DNA of 64,000 bases from Xenoacremonium recifei (Eukaryota > Ascomycota > Sordariomycetes > Hypocreales > Nectriaceae): the NCBI GenBank assembly GCA_012184525.1, contig WOFQ01000069.1:83059-147058 (forward strand), read 5' to 3'. Positions 10,866 to 21,012 of the stretch are shown piece by piece (the first letter of the stretch is position 1; the number at the start of each line of letters is the position of its first letter). The notes beneath the pieces are model-generated. The model worked only from the letters and a program-made list of their open reading frames with translations. It had not been told where the DNA came from and did not search any database. The position numbers and the translations under genes were made by a program.

Positions 10866-12717
10866 ATAGTTAAGTAGTAGTATCGGGTCGCTCGATCGTA
10901 CTCCAAGATGACCTCAGCATTCTTCCTTCCAGCCTCGACTATAACTTGTCTCCAAAGAAGGACGTCGTAGGCCTAAGCCATGATAGCTGGGACTACCATA
11001 GCACAAAGATAACTGTTTTGGCCATCATTTCTGAGAGTTATGTTTTCTCCTATCATATTCATTGCGCCCCCTCGACTCGCCGGAGCAGGGCAATGAATAA
11101 GGGCCATGTTCTTCCCGGGATGAGCAAAAGCAGACTCTGGGGGAGGTGTCCAGCTGACTGCTGTAGCCGGTCGAATTATAACTTGAAATAGATGCCTGAA
11201 CACTCCGAACATCAATCTGAGTTGGGGTTCTGGTAAAGATAAGACGCTCCATAGGCTTCTGATGTAGTTTGAAGCGCTACACTCGGGCGCTGAGAGTCGA
11301 TATACATTTGCCTGAGCTTCAATCCGAAAGTCTTAGCTTGCTTTGGGGATACTCTATTGGCTTTCAAGACATAGAGCCTCAAATACGGTAGTCGGAAGGC
11401 TTAGCATTTGACCCCCTGGTTCTGTTGAGGCAAGAATGGCAGAGGGAACGGTTGATGACCCAGACTCTACCAGAAAGAAATATTAGTCTACGCCTAAAGA
11501 GCTTTGGTAAATCAGTACTTGCATTCTCTTCAACCCCGTCGTTTAACTGCCCATTTGTCCATGTCATTGGCGACTCCTCGTCGTACTTTCCTCTCACGGC
11601 CTTAGGAACCAAATCCCTGAGCATCCGAGCATACCGCAATGTATTCTTGCTGGGTCCTGTATCTGCGAGACATATGTTAACGTAACCTATGACTTCAATC
11701 TTGCTTGAAATTTTGGACCTGGGGTCAAATACGGGTTTAAGAAATTTCGCCAAGGTGCTCTGTCGAAATGGGACATGAGGTCAGCGTTTGAAGGTCGGTG
11801 TCAGAGGTGCTGCGTCTGATTTCGCTTTCCCTCGAGTGCAGTCTTTGGGAACCGAGAGACTCATGTTGATCTCACGCGTTTCTCTCATTCGTTGAGATCA
11901 TGCTTAATAGAGTCTCTTGCTGCTTCAGACCCTTCAAAGCCTATCAAGTGCAACACGCCGTCTTCAGGCGGGGGATTCGCTGAGTTTTGGATCCGTATGC
12001 GGCATATGACACATTGTCTCGAAGATGTGCTATTCTTTTCAGCTGCCCCGGTATGCCGCAAGATAGTTGCGGCTTCTATCCAAGTCACCACGACTTCCGC
12101 TATCTGAACTTGACGTTCAATGACGCCTGCAAGCTGCGTGACGCCGAAAAAGGCTTTCAAGACGGAGACCGGACAGCGGGTGCTTAGGAGATTCACCATT
12201 CTCAGTGAACCTGAATACGAAGAATTCTCGATAGGTTCATCCCTTACCACAGGTAGCGTTTCCACTTAACTCGATGATGCTGACATAGACTAGACGTTGC
12301 CCTTCAAGTTCGCCGCAAAGTAAGTCATCCGCTCCTAGCCGCTCAACGCGGCTAAAGGTCTATGTCTTGGCCGATCCAGTCGGACCATATGCGAACATCG
12401 TCCCGATACCGCCATCCCATCCTTGGGGCTTGATGATGTCTCCATCAATGAGTTCGGTCGAAGTGCCCGTATCATATATATGATGCACTCGAAATTGAAA
12501 TGACTGTCAAATGTGAGCAGGAGATGGCTAGTTGTCATCGCTCGATGAACCGACTCTCAACGAAGCTGGGCCACGAGGAGGATGCCTTAACTCATGGACC
12601 TCGAGTGTACTAGGGTCATCTAGTCTATAAAACAACACCTCCCGCAACAGAGTTGAACTTTCGCCGTCGAGTGAAGGAAGAAGTCGAGCGGCGATCTTTA
12701 TACTAGGGAGCGTGTTT
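10866..12717 (-). pseudogene. Degenerate kinesin motor protein (near full-length relic)
   Basis: Read on the minus strand, several shifted frames together spell a kinesin. From the N-terminal side: a conserved lead-in around 12717-12540; the motor segment WDGGIGTMFAYGPTGSAKT at about 12415-12363, which is the kinesin P-loop (normally GQTGSGKT) followed at once by a TAG stop (12360-12362) that reads through into more homologous sequence; SSRQCVICRIRI and DGVLHLIGFEGSEAARD (11885-12265), corresponding to switch I SSRSH and switch II DLAGSE with key residues lost; the neck-like NTLRYARMLRDLV (11379-11753); and a tail ending near 10866 with EVILEYDRATRYYYL. At least three stops and several frameshifts rule out a working motor. 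Catalytic residues are altered as well as frames, which suggests old inactivation. RIP-like C-to-T changes are possible but not measured. Confidence 0.82.
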
Positions 12718-13572
12718 TGGAGCTGCTACACTAATATTAGCTTTGGGGGGCTTAAAATTAATAACCGAAGTCTTGTATCGTTCGACGTTGCCCAGAATGT
12801 AGTCTTCCATGATGCTGCACCGGTATCCATCTATCATCAGTAGCTTCTTTCAGAGATCTCTCGGACTGTCATATGGATAGTGACTTATATGTATGGTACT
12901 TTTATCCCGGGGTTTCTAGCTGGCCGCCTGAGCCCTCCTGTCCAGGCATCGTCTGTTTTCTTGCATTAGTGAGTTCTCCGCATGCTACCTAAGGTAATAC
13001 ACATATCATTAGAGATCGTTTCTAAAAAAGATCTCTTTGCTCAAAATTCGTTTATCGACGCGCGACAAGCATCCAGATAGCGTTCAGTGCTGTGGGACTT
13101 CTAAACAGGTACCCGAGTAACGTAAAAAGTGTCTGTCCAAGGCAAGAGAATAGTTATAACTACTCCGAGCTGAAAGAATCGATCAAGAATCACTGTAATC
13201 AGGGAATGATAGTTCTCTTGATTCGTTGTCTTTTGTGTTAGGTTAAATTCGAAGCAAGATATACCTTCGATGTCGTTTTTGCGGTGGCTCAGGGATTGTA
13301 ATTCTAGCGAAATTGAAACGTTATTTCTATATTGATTTCCAAAATTACGATGGACTCTTGTGGTCTTCATCGTGTTGGCCGCATCTTGACATTGTAGATA
13401 TTCAAGACTTCATGCAAAATCAATCCATCAGGTGACCAGTTACAACAATTCAACCCTGCTGCTGAATCCCGAACTTTTTTATATTGATCAGAAGTAGAGT
13501 TAGGCTATTATCTTGGACCTTTATAGAAGAAGACTGTCTAATAACCTTCTCAGATCTCCATTGTCATGTCCC
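12718..13572. other. Intergenic region, no gene seen
   Basis: AT-rich stretch between the kinesin relic and the arabinanase 3' end. It may hold the undetected 5' part of the relic. The 89-codon minus-strand frame at 13101-13370 has no recognisable features. Confidence 0.4.
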
Positions 13573-14683
13573 TTAAGCAGAAAGATATGGCCAGCCATCG
13601 CTATCCCATCCGATTTGGTTCCATCCAAACTGGTAATCAGCCTTTTCCAGAGAAATGTCCGTATCGGCTAAAATCTTATTAGTTTGCGGACAGTCCTATA
13701 CAGAACTAAAGCAAAGACTCACCGTAGTGGTAATAGATGACAGTCCCGTAGGTCGGATCGTCTAACCAACCCTGGCCTCCTGGTCCGTAGACATAGTCGT
13801 GGCTGGCAAGGATCACGCCACCGGCTCCGTTCAGACAGAGGTTCCCTGCAGAACCAGCGTAAGGTCCAGTGATACTGGAGCTTCGGCACACCTCGACGTG
13901 GTATTCATAGCCCGCAGCTGGAGGGTCATCGACATAGTTTCCACCGCGGCCAGCACTATAGTAGAGGTAATAATACCCGTCCCGGTATCTTATGTTGCTT
14001 CCCTCGAAGGCGTGAATGCCCCCAGGTTGCTGTGCAATATTGGTGTAAGTGGCGCCGCTTGCGACTTGCGTCGCAGCGGAGTTCATCTGGACCACGTATA
14101 TGCCGTCCCAGTAAGATCCGAACGACATGTAATAGTTGCCAGACACGGGGTCCAAGAACAACGTCGGATCAATAGCGTTGTAGTCATTACCATCAACAGA
14201 GGTGATACCCGTGGATCCATGGTCGGTCCAAGTCCCAACTTCCATTGTCGGCGAGGTTGCATAGCCGATGGCACTGTTTTGCGAGCCTGATGTTGAGACT
14301 GAATAATATAAGATGTATTGATCCCCAACTTGTTTCACGTCAGGGCCCTATGGCTTATGTTAGGTGGGTCTTTCATGGCCGAAAAATGGCAAGTAAAAAA
14401 GGCGAGAACGTACCCAGAGACCGGTATTACCTGCAAGATCAATGATTGAACCGCCTGGAATGGCAGAACCTTGATCTACCCATGGACCCTCTAGGGAATC
14501 GGCCTTGTAGACCCGAATCTCGTCAAACGTGCCGAAGCGGAAGTAGGTCCCATCCGAAGAGCGTCGAATGACGGCTGGGTCATTAGCGATGCAATCGCCG
14601 GAGCATGCCCGAGGATCGGGATATGCGCTGACAAGGACGGCCGTCGATGACAAGACAGCCGCCAGAACCTGCGATAGACGCAT
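13573..14683 (-). CDS. Secreted GH43 arabinan endo-1,5-alpha-L-arabinosidase (endo-arabinanase)
   Basis: Three exons (14683-14414, 14347-13723, 13667-13573) give 329 residues. A signal peptide (MRLSQVLAAVLSSTAVLVSA) is followed by a five-bladed-propeller GH43 enzyme. The three acidic residues of the family are visible: Asp35 in NDPAVI, Asp150 in AIDPTLF and Glu205 in GIHAFEGSNI. The last exon supplies the characteristic C-terminus (YQFGWNQIGWDSDGWP). It should cleave the alpha-1,5-arabinan backbone of pectin side chains outside the cell. Length and domain order match Aspergillus endo-arabinanases (about 320 residues). Both introns (66 and 55 nt) have standard borders, and a TATA-like element lies about 80 bp upstream. 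Gene symbols abnA/abnC exist in Aspergillus, but I cannot tell which paralogue this is. Confidence 0.92.
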
Positions 14684-14762
14684 GATAGTCTGTAAAAAAA
14701 GGGTGTTCCCAGATCCGTAAGGCATAGAACTTGTGCCCAGAATGCAGAAGTGATCGGCCTCG

Positions 14763-14769
14763 TTATATA
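14763..14769 (-). promoter_or_regulatory. Putative TATA box of the GH43 gene
   Basis: TATATAA on the minus strand, about 80 bp upstream of the GH43 start at 14683. Called from motif and position only. Confidence 0.4.
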
Positions 14770-15692
14770 TTCCCAAGATCATCGGAGTCATCCCTAGTAA
14801 GCAAAAATTTGCAACGTTGCCGTAATCCATCGCTTAGAACGTAGTTCTGACGGGAATCCTATGTTCTACATCATTGGACCACATCCGCACAGCCGAGATG
14901 AGACCGAATATATACTATGCAAATTGATTGGGGTCGTATGTAAGAAGTGGACCGTCCAGGATCCTTAGTTGACAGCTCGAACAATCTTGAAACAGCTCGA
15001 GGGCTCTACCCCTATCCTAGCAAGGCCAACTTCGCGATACATACAATTGTCAACTAAAATGGAAGTTAAGGATTGGAGGCCCTGCCATCATTTGGCCAAA
15101 TATGAGAGCAATAAAGTATCAATGAGGACTACCTATATTAAGTTTGAGAAGCTGCTCAAAAAGACGCGTAAACTCTAGCAAATCTTGCGCTGACTTAGAA
15201 ATGATCCATTCGAAAGCCTACCTAGATCAGTAACTTGAAGACGACAATTACGCTTACTCTTTCCACGGCTTTGTGTTTCTATGGCAGTATACCGCCATGT
15301 CGAATTGGCAGTTCCGCAATGCTGGAGAGCTCTGCAAGGATCGATCAGAACAGGTTCGCATCAACTCAGTTCTCCTTGTTGGCAGTGGTCTCCTTCTAAT
15401 AATGTGTCCCAGAGGATGAGAAGCTGACCAGTCCACCTATCCAGGGCCCCCCGGTTGGGGCCACATGGCGTCCGCGCTGTCAATGAAAAAGACGTCACGC
15501 AATCGGAGTATCCAACGTCCGACATCCGAGGAGAGCAGCCGCTGGCTCCGTAATCTGCTATTATTAAACCCCGCATTTTGGGACTTTGGTGCTGCCCCTG
15601 TCCATTCTTCAATATTGAAATCATTTCTCTCAACACTGAACATTCGAGGCCAGGCCACCTTTCAGAAACCAGTGTTTTCCTCGCTCCCCAAT
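14770..15692. other. Intergenic region, or long 5' leader of the GNAT gene
   Basis: No independent gene seen. From 15465 the frame of the downstream acetyltransferase is open, so its right end may be coding. Confidence 0.4.
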
Positions 15693-16316
15693 ATGATCAC
15701 CGACGGCCTAGAGGCTGCGTATCGGTCCAACCGACTGGTTTATCGCGCTATCGAGAACAATGAACATGACAAGAACTTCCTTCAAACGCAGATCGAAAAC
15801 GATCCCATCAATATCGCCCTCTCGGACCCAGGGAACATTCAGCCAAGGAACAGGAATGTGATTGAGAGCATGATTGAGAAACTCCTCAGATCCATTCTGG
15901 CTGTGATGGTCTGCTTGCCCGGTAACGGTCAGGCTGACGGAGGATCAGGTGCCAAGACTGAAGGAGCACTCACTCCCATTGGCTTTGTCGTCCTGGGATG
16001 GGACGGTCTACCCCCTGATCAAACTCGCCATCGTAACATCGGCTTAGGCATCACATTGGCGGGACCCTACCAAAATCAGGGGTATGGGGCGGAGGCAATC
16101 AACTGGGCCTTGGACTGGGCATTTCGGTACGGGGGCTATCACCGCGTCGCTCTTAGCACGGTGAGTTACAATGAGCGCGCCTATCGCTTATACAAACGGC
16201 TGGGATTTGTGGAAGAGGGCCGTAGCCGCGAGGCGCACTGGCACGATCGAAAATGGTACGATGTGATAAATTTTGCAATGCTGGAGAGCGAGTGGGCATT
16301 TTTGAGAGGCATTTAG
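15693..16316 (+). CDS. GNAT family N-acetyltransferase (RimJ/RimL-like)
   Basis: Single exon, 207 residues from ATG 15693; the same frame is open from an ATG at 15465, which would add 76 residues. I prefer 15693 because the GNAT fold begins there (RSNRLVYRAIENNEHD) and the extra sequence looks non-conserved, although the 15465 ATG has a good context. Domain evidence: a beta-rich segment with PIGFVVLGWDG, motif A GITLAGPYQNQGYGAEAINW with the Q-x-x-G-x-G acetyl-CoA loop, and motif B near NERAYRLYKRLGFVEEG. It should transfer an acetyl group from acetyl-CoA to an amine or protein N-terminus. The acceptor is unknown. It is most like fungal RimJ-type acetyltransferases of unassigned role. Confidence 0.82.
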   Translation: MITDGLEAAYRSNRLVYRAIENNEHDKNFLQTQIENDPINIALSDPGNIQPRNRNVIESMIEKLLRSILAVMVCLPGNGQADGGSGAKTEGALTPIGFVVLGWDGLPPDQTRHRNIGLGITLAGPYQNQGYGAEAINWALDWAFRYGGYHRVALSTVSYNERAYRLYKRLGFVEEGRSREAHWHDRKWYDVINFAMLESEWAFLRGI

Positions 16317-16857
16317 GGGCGAAGCTAGACTAAATGCGTCCTGTAATGCTCACAACCTTACAGGCGACAAAAATACATCTTCTTTCGTCCTAATCCCTGG
16401 GGGACTTGTGCAGCTCATGCGAAGCTCGCTCGAAGTACCTAGTAGATGTGACGATTAGACTTTATTTATAGAAACTTTGAGGCTTTGGCTTTCGAAAAAT
16501 ATCAGGCACAATTTTCTCTATACTTCTGAGCGATAGTCAACAGTGTTTCTTCACAACCAGAGTTACCGCGCCCAAAAAGAAAGTCTGAGCCTTGCTGACT
16601 TGGCGTGGAGCACAGACAACGAGCCATCTCGTTGAAGAACCCTATCAACAAGCCTCATCCTTCTGTTTTAACCCCAATATACTGGGCTCATTCGCAAAGT
16701 ACTATGGGCTATAGTATGTGGAAATCTTGACGGACACAGATTGCTTTCTATCAAGTTCTTGAATATCAGACACTATTCCCCGCCGGCCAGGACCACACGG
16801 CTTTCTCTGATGTATTTCGGACGATGAAATGACATCTATTGATCTGATGCTCAAATC
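16317..16857. other. Convergent intergenic stretch, no gene seen
   Basis: Spacer between the 3' ends of the acetyltransferase and nucleoside hydrolase genes; only untranslated sequence is evident. Confidence 0.5.
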
Positions 16858-17841
16858 TTATTGACATATGTTATCAACTAATAGATCCAGAAACTCTCGA
16901 GCCTTCACATCACTTGCGGCATTGATGAACGGGAGGTGCGTCCAAACAAACTTTTCCCTCCTATCGACGATTGTCTGACCCAGCGAAAGACTGCTTTGTG
17001 TCTCAACCACTACTCTGATCTTTTCGAACGTGAATAGTTCGGGCTTTAGGGCTGCAACGACCGCCATCGAGTCAATCGTCGTACACCAACTATCGAACTC
17101 GAGACTATGACCCCAATTAATAACCCCAAGAAGGAATTTGGCCGCGGGTTTCCCCTTCTCTTCTGCTTCTTTCAGTCTGCTCAGGTGTTCGGGCGAGAAC
17201 TCGACGTCGGGTCTCGAGGCAACGTCAAGTCCTAGCGCGAATAGGTCGAAGCCCGCTCGAAACACTATGTCAGCGGCCTCTGGGTCGACATAGACATTCC
17301 ACTCCGAGACTGGATTATCTCCAGTGCTGCGGACCGTCCCAGTTGTATGAAACCCAAAGGATCCAGCAATGCAGTAGACCTTGTCCAATTTCTGTGGCAG
17401 ACTTGGGTCTTTCATTACGGCGAGCGCCAAGTTGGTCAGCGGTCCAAGGCAAAGCACCGTAAGCTTCTCACCCTTCTCCACAACACGCGTAGCAGTCTCG
17501 ATGATAACATCAGGTGCAAAGCGAGGATCAATCTCCAAGCTGGACGAGGGAATGCCGAGCTCACCGAGGCCATCTGCGCCGTGAGAGAAGGGGTCTTTCG
17601 GGTAAGGCCGAACAAGAGGTGTTTGTCTTCCCTTAGATACGGAAATCTTGAGGGCGGAGGAACGACCGGAGAGTGTAAGGACTTTCAGAGCATTTAGAGC
17701 GCACACATCAGCCTGTAGATTTCCGGATACAGTGGTGATAGCGTGGACATAGATAGCTGGGCTGGAAAGAGCCAGAAGAATTGCAACTGAGTCGTCGATG
17801 CCCGGATCACAGTCGATGAGAACGTCCATGTTAGGCAACAA
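16858..17841 (-). CDS. Inosine-uridine preferring nucleoside hydrolase family (IUNH)
   Basis: Single exon, 327 residues, a usual length for the family. The N-terminal calcium/ribose-binding signature DCDPGIDD lies at residues 10-17. Conserved ITTVSGN follows at about 35-41, HGADGLG in the middle, and later the WNVYVDPEAADIVF region that contributes further ligand residues. It should hydrolyse the N-glycosidic bond of ribonucleosides to base plus ribose, for nucleoside salvage, probably in the cytosol. ATG 17829 (residue 5) is an alternative start. It is divergent from an MFS sugar-type transporter across 640 bp, suggesting co-regulation of uptake and breakdown (inference). Confidence 0.9.
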   Translation of the reverse strand: MLPNMDVLIDCDPGIDDSVAILLALSSPAIYVHAITTVSGNLQADVCALNALKVLTLSGRSSALKISVSKGRQTPLVRPYPKDPFSHGADGLGELGIPSSSLEIDPRFAPDVIIETATRVVEKGEKLTVLCLGPLTNLALAVMKDPSLPQKLDKVYCIAGSFGFHTTGTVRSTGDNPVSEWNVYVDPEAADIVFRAGFDLFALGLDVASRPDVEFSPEHLSRLKEAEEKGKPAAKFLLGVINWGHSLEFDSWCTTIDSMAVVAALKPELFTFEKIRVVVETQSSLSLGQTIVDRREKFVWTHLPFINAASDVKAREFLDLLVDNICQ

Positions 17842-18483
17842 GAAGGCGATTGGAGAGCCACCAAAGAATGGTTGTGCGCTGGGGAGTTTTTGGCCTGCAA
17901 AAGAGTAATGAAGATGCGGGAATTCCTTCGCAGTTAGGGTAAATTCGTATATCCGGACTAGGCAATCAATTATACAACTTATGCGTAGCCAATGACTCTC
18001 AGCCCGATCTTTTTTCCCATTCCCGGACTGTCGGGTCCAGACTGCCTTAGACAGGTACGATCGTGATCTTATTAGTGCTATTGAGGAACGGGCCTAGGGA
18101 GAATCTGGCCATACAACTGGAGACATCGTCGGCTATTGTCACAAGACTCGCGTGAGAAGTTATCTCGCCCGTTAAGAGTGGATCAGTTGCTCAATAATTC
18201 GAGACCCTTATCAAACCATGCTCCTAGCCTCAGATGCCATTGGTTCACCATCACAGTTCTCCAACAATACCAGCGTTCCTTCGGCTGCCCTTTAAGATAG
18301 TTGTGCGATAAGAGAAAAAATCTTGCTGGGCAAGACGGAGTACCGCGCCGTCGCCTTGCGGAGGAACGCGACATAGCGGCCCGTACATAAATGTCACCCT
18401 TGGTCTAGGTGTAGGGCTTCCTAGACTGAACGAAACAACATCCCGGCAAGATTTTCAGTGGGAGAGCAACTGTTGACGGCATC
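17842..18483. other. Divergent promoter region between nucleoside hydrolase and MFS transporter
   Basis: The 642-bp spacer contains no supported gene. It is the likely shared control region of the two divergent genes. Confidence 0.45.
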
Positions 18484-20023
18484 ATGTTTTCCAACTCCAA
18501 GTTTGGCTCTGATAGCTCTGTCATGATTATGACATTGGTCTTCATGACGGCTGTCTTCAACGGTTGCACCCAAGGTTATGACCAGAGTATGATGAACAAT
18601 TTAAACTTGTATGATACATACGTTGATTGTAAGTTCCTTTCGACACTCGTAAATAAATGCATACTAAACAGTTCGTCTCCGAAAAGATTTCCATCTTGAC
18701 GATAATCTTACAGGCCTAAATGTTGCTATCATCAATGCTGGCTCGGTTTTCGGCGGCCTATTTGCTGGCCAGGTCTGTGACCGTTGGGGGCGAAAATCTG
18801 GAATTGCATTGTCGGCTGCTCTTACTATGTTTGGCGTCATTATTCAGGCCGCTGCTGTCCACGAGGCTATGTTCTGCATCGGCCGTTTTTTCCTCGGCGC
18901 AGCGATCACCGTTAACGGTGCTGCCGCCCCAACCTGGGTTATGGAGATGGCACACCCCAGGATTCGTGGTATCCTTGGAGGCCTCTATATGGCAATTTGG
19001 TATGCTATCGCGACGCTCGTCTCCGGAATCTCGATTGCGACGTACTTCTACGATACAACCTGGTCATGGCGTGGTCTAGCTATCGGACAGATCGTACCAA
19101 GCATGCTAGCTGTAGCACTCCTGCCATTTACTCCTGAGTCGCCTCGATGGCTCATCTCCAAAGACCGACACCAAGAGGCGCTAGAGTTGCTAGCTGTTCT
19201 TCATGGCAAAGGAGACTCTCAACATCCACTTGTTCAGGCCGAGTATCACGAGATCACATCAGTGCTCTCATATGAAAAGTCCCTGCCGGCGCAGTCCTTC
19301 AAGTCGCTGATCAGCCCGCACCCCAACCTTCGACGTTTTGGAATCGTTATTGTCCTCAACATTGCAGCTCAGGTCATTGGATCCAACATTGTGTCTTCTT
19401 ACGTTGGGGACGTTCTCGAGTCGGCCGGGATCACAGACACATATCAGCAGCTTATAACCAACCTGGGCATTAACATCCTCAATTTCTTTGCCGCGCTGGC
19501 TGGATGTATGGCCATGGAGTATATCGGTCGCAAAACCCTGCTCCTGGGGACATCTTGTTTGATGACATTCTTCCTTGTGCTGATGGCGATCCTCTCCGCG
19601 CTATACGGAGATGGAAGCAATCAAGCAGCCAGTAAGGGCATGGTAGCCATCATCTTCCTCTTTCTCGGCTCGTATAGCTTCGCATGGACGCCTCTTACAT
19701 TCGTGTATCCAGTCGAGGTTCTCAACTACACACAGCGAGCTAAGGGTCTGGCAGTTGGACAAATGGCATGTTACGCATTTGGATTCGTGAACCAGTATAC
19801 TACCCCCATCGCCATCGACAATATTGGCTGGCGATACTACGCTATCAATGCGGCTTGGAATGTGGTTATCTGTGCCATCATCTACTTCGTCTTTGTGGAG
19901 ACTAGAAACTTGGCTCTTGAGGAGGTTGATCAGATCTTTGACGGAAAGATCCACGCCGACAATGTCTTCATTGGAAGGGGCGATGATGTGCAGACGAAAG
20001 GAATGCAAGAAGACAACGCGTAG
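18484..20023 (+). CDS. MFS sugar-transporter-family protein (12 TM)
   Basis: Two exons (18484-18628, 18687-20023) give 493 residues. The 58-nt intron ends at the AG at 18685-18686. Two other AGs keep the frame, but this one restores the conserved DYFHLDDNLTGLN junction, and a tactaaac branch site lies about 20 nt upstream. Family marks: NGCTQGYDQSMMN in TM1, DRWGRKSG in loop 2-3, FTPESPRWLISKDR before the central loop, MEYIGRKTLL in loop 8-9 and YPVEVLNYTQRAKG near TM10. It is probably a plasma-membrane proton symporter of the lactose-permease/hexose-transporter-like group. Substrate is unknown, but the divergent nucleoside hydrolase makes a pentose or nucleoside-derived sugar plausible. Confidence 0.9.
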
Positions 20024-20386
20024 ACGATCAGCTCTGACTAGAATTTAGCAAATGCACTAATCAGATCATAGCAAATACGCCAATGAGTAACTAGACGTTT
20101 TTCGTTCATGTATACGGAATATGACTCGGGGCTGCCAAAACAAAACTCGAAAGAAAGATCAAAAGAAAAAGGAAAAGGTACAAATTGAGAGTGAATGTGG
20201 CAGGTAGGAACAGCAAGCTGTCACGTGGATCCTCTTTCTTGATCTTAGAGGAAATAAAAGCTCTTGATTTCTAACTAAATGACTGACTAGAGGCTAGTTA
20301 AATAGAGACAAAATGAGTGGTCTTTGATCATCAGCATTTGATTAAATGGTCAGTTGTTTGAGGTGTGTGTTATATCAGTCAGCGAT

Positions 20387-20408
20387 ACCGGAAGACCAGT
20401 CTTCCGGT
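20387..20408. repeat. Perfect 10-bp inverted repeat, 2-nt spacer
   Basis: Arms ACCGGAAGAC and GTCTTCCGGT separated by CA form a palindrome able to make a short hairpin. It lies about 365 bp past the MFS stop, so it could be part of a 3' structure or a protein-binding palindrome. Confidence 0.7.
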
Positions 20409-20410
20409 CT

Positions 20411-20430
20411 CACACGTGTGTGTGTGTGTG
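20411..20430. repeat. CA/GT microsatellite
   Basis: Alternating cacacgtgtg followed by (tg)n directly after the inverted repeat; a simple low-complexity tract. Confidence 0.8.
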
Positions 20431-20592
20431 TTTCAGCTGTCTTCAGGGCCAGCCTGTCATCAATTGATGTCATGTGACGCAGCCTCGTCAGCCTATTCCT
20501 GTGACAGTGAAAATAAAAACTTTACATGAGTTGGAAATTTTTAAAATGTTGTGGTTTCGCGACTACGAAATTTAGCACGAATGTAAAATGTC

Positions 20593-20624
20593 AAAAAAAA
20601 AAAAAAGAAAAAAACCCCCCCCCC
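20593..20624. repeat. Homopolymer tract, poly-A then poly-C
   Basis: About fourteen A, a G, seven A and ten C in succession; low-complexity sequence and a likely place for length errors in the assembly. Confidence 0.8.
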
Positions 20625-21012
20625 AAGAGCCAAGTTGACAGCCAATTAATTTTCAGATGAAAATGATGACAGGAAGACGAGAATCAACATTTCCGCAAAA
20701 GATCCTCCAATATGAAAGCTTCCCATATGAGAATGTAAGCTCTAGGGTAGGGGCATGCGAAACTCGTTTGTTCAACCATTAATCCCTCACTCTACTTACT
20801 AAGATGGCCGTCAGCTCATTCGGTCGGACGCGGATGGCGCTCGTTGCATGGCTGCCTAGTCTTTTTTTACAGCACATATCCTTTTCAGGCACATATGCCT
20901 TTTTCCTAAAAACTCTCTGGCTGACTTGCCTATTACCTTGCTCGCTGTGCGTATGCCTCGGTGCCTCTGATTTATGTCAGAAGCTAACTAATTCTATAGC
21001 AGAGCCCGCTTT

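Larger units (their letters stand above)
20024..21012. other. Intergenic region with simple repeats and a hairpin
   Basis: No gene seen. It contains a perfect inverted repeat (20387-20408), a CA/GT microsatellite (20411-20430) and a poly-A/poly-C tract (about 20593-20624). Confidence 0.5.

Noticed and set aside
13101..13370. 89-codon minus-strand frame between kinesin relic and GH43 gene
   Set aside because: No domain, no splice continuity and AT-rich composition; not supported as a gene.
18629..18713. Alternative intron ends (18671 or 18713) for the first MFS gene
   Set aside because: Both keep the frame, but only the acceptor at 18686 restores the conserved DYFHLDDN junction.
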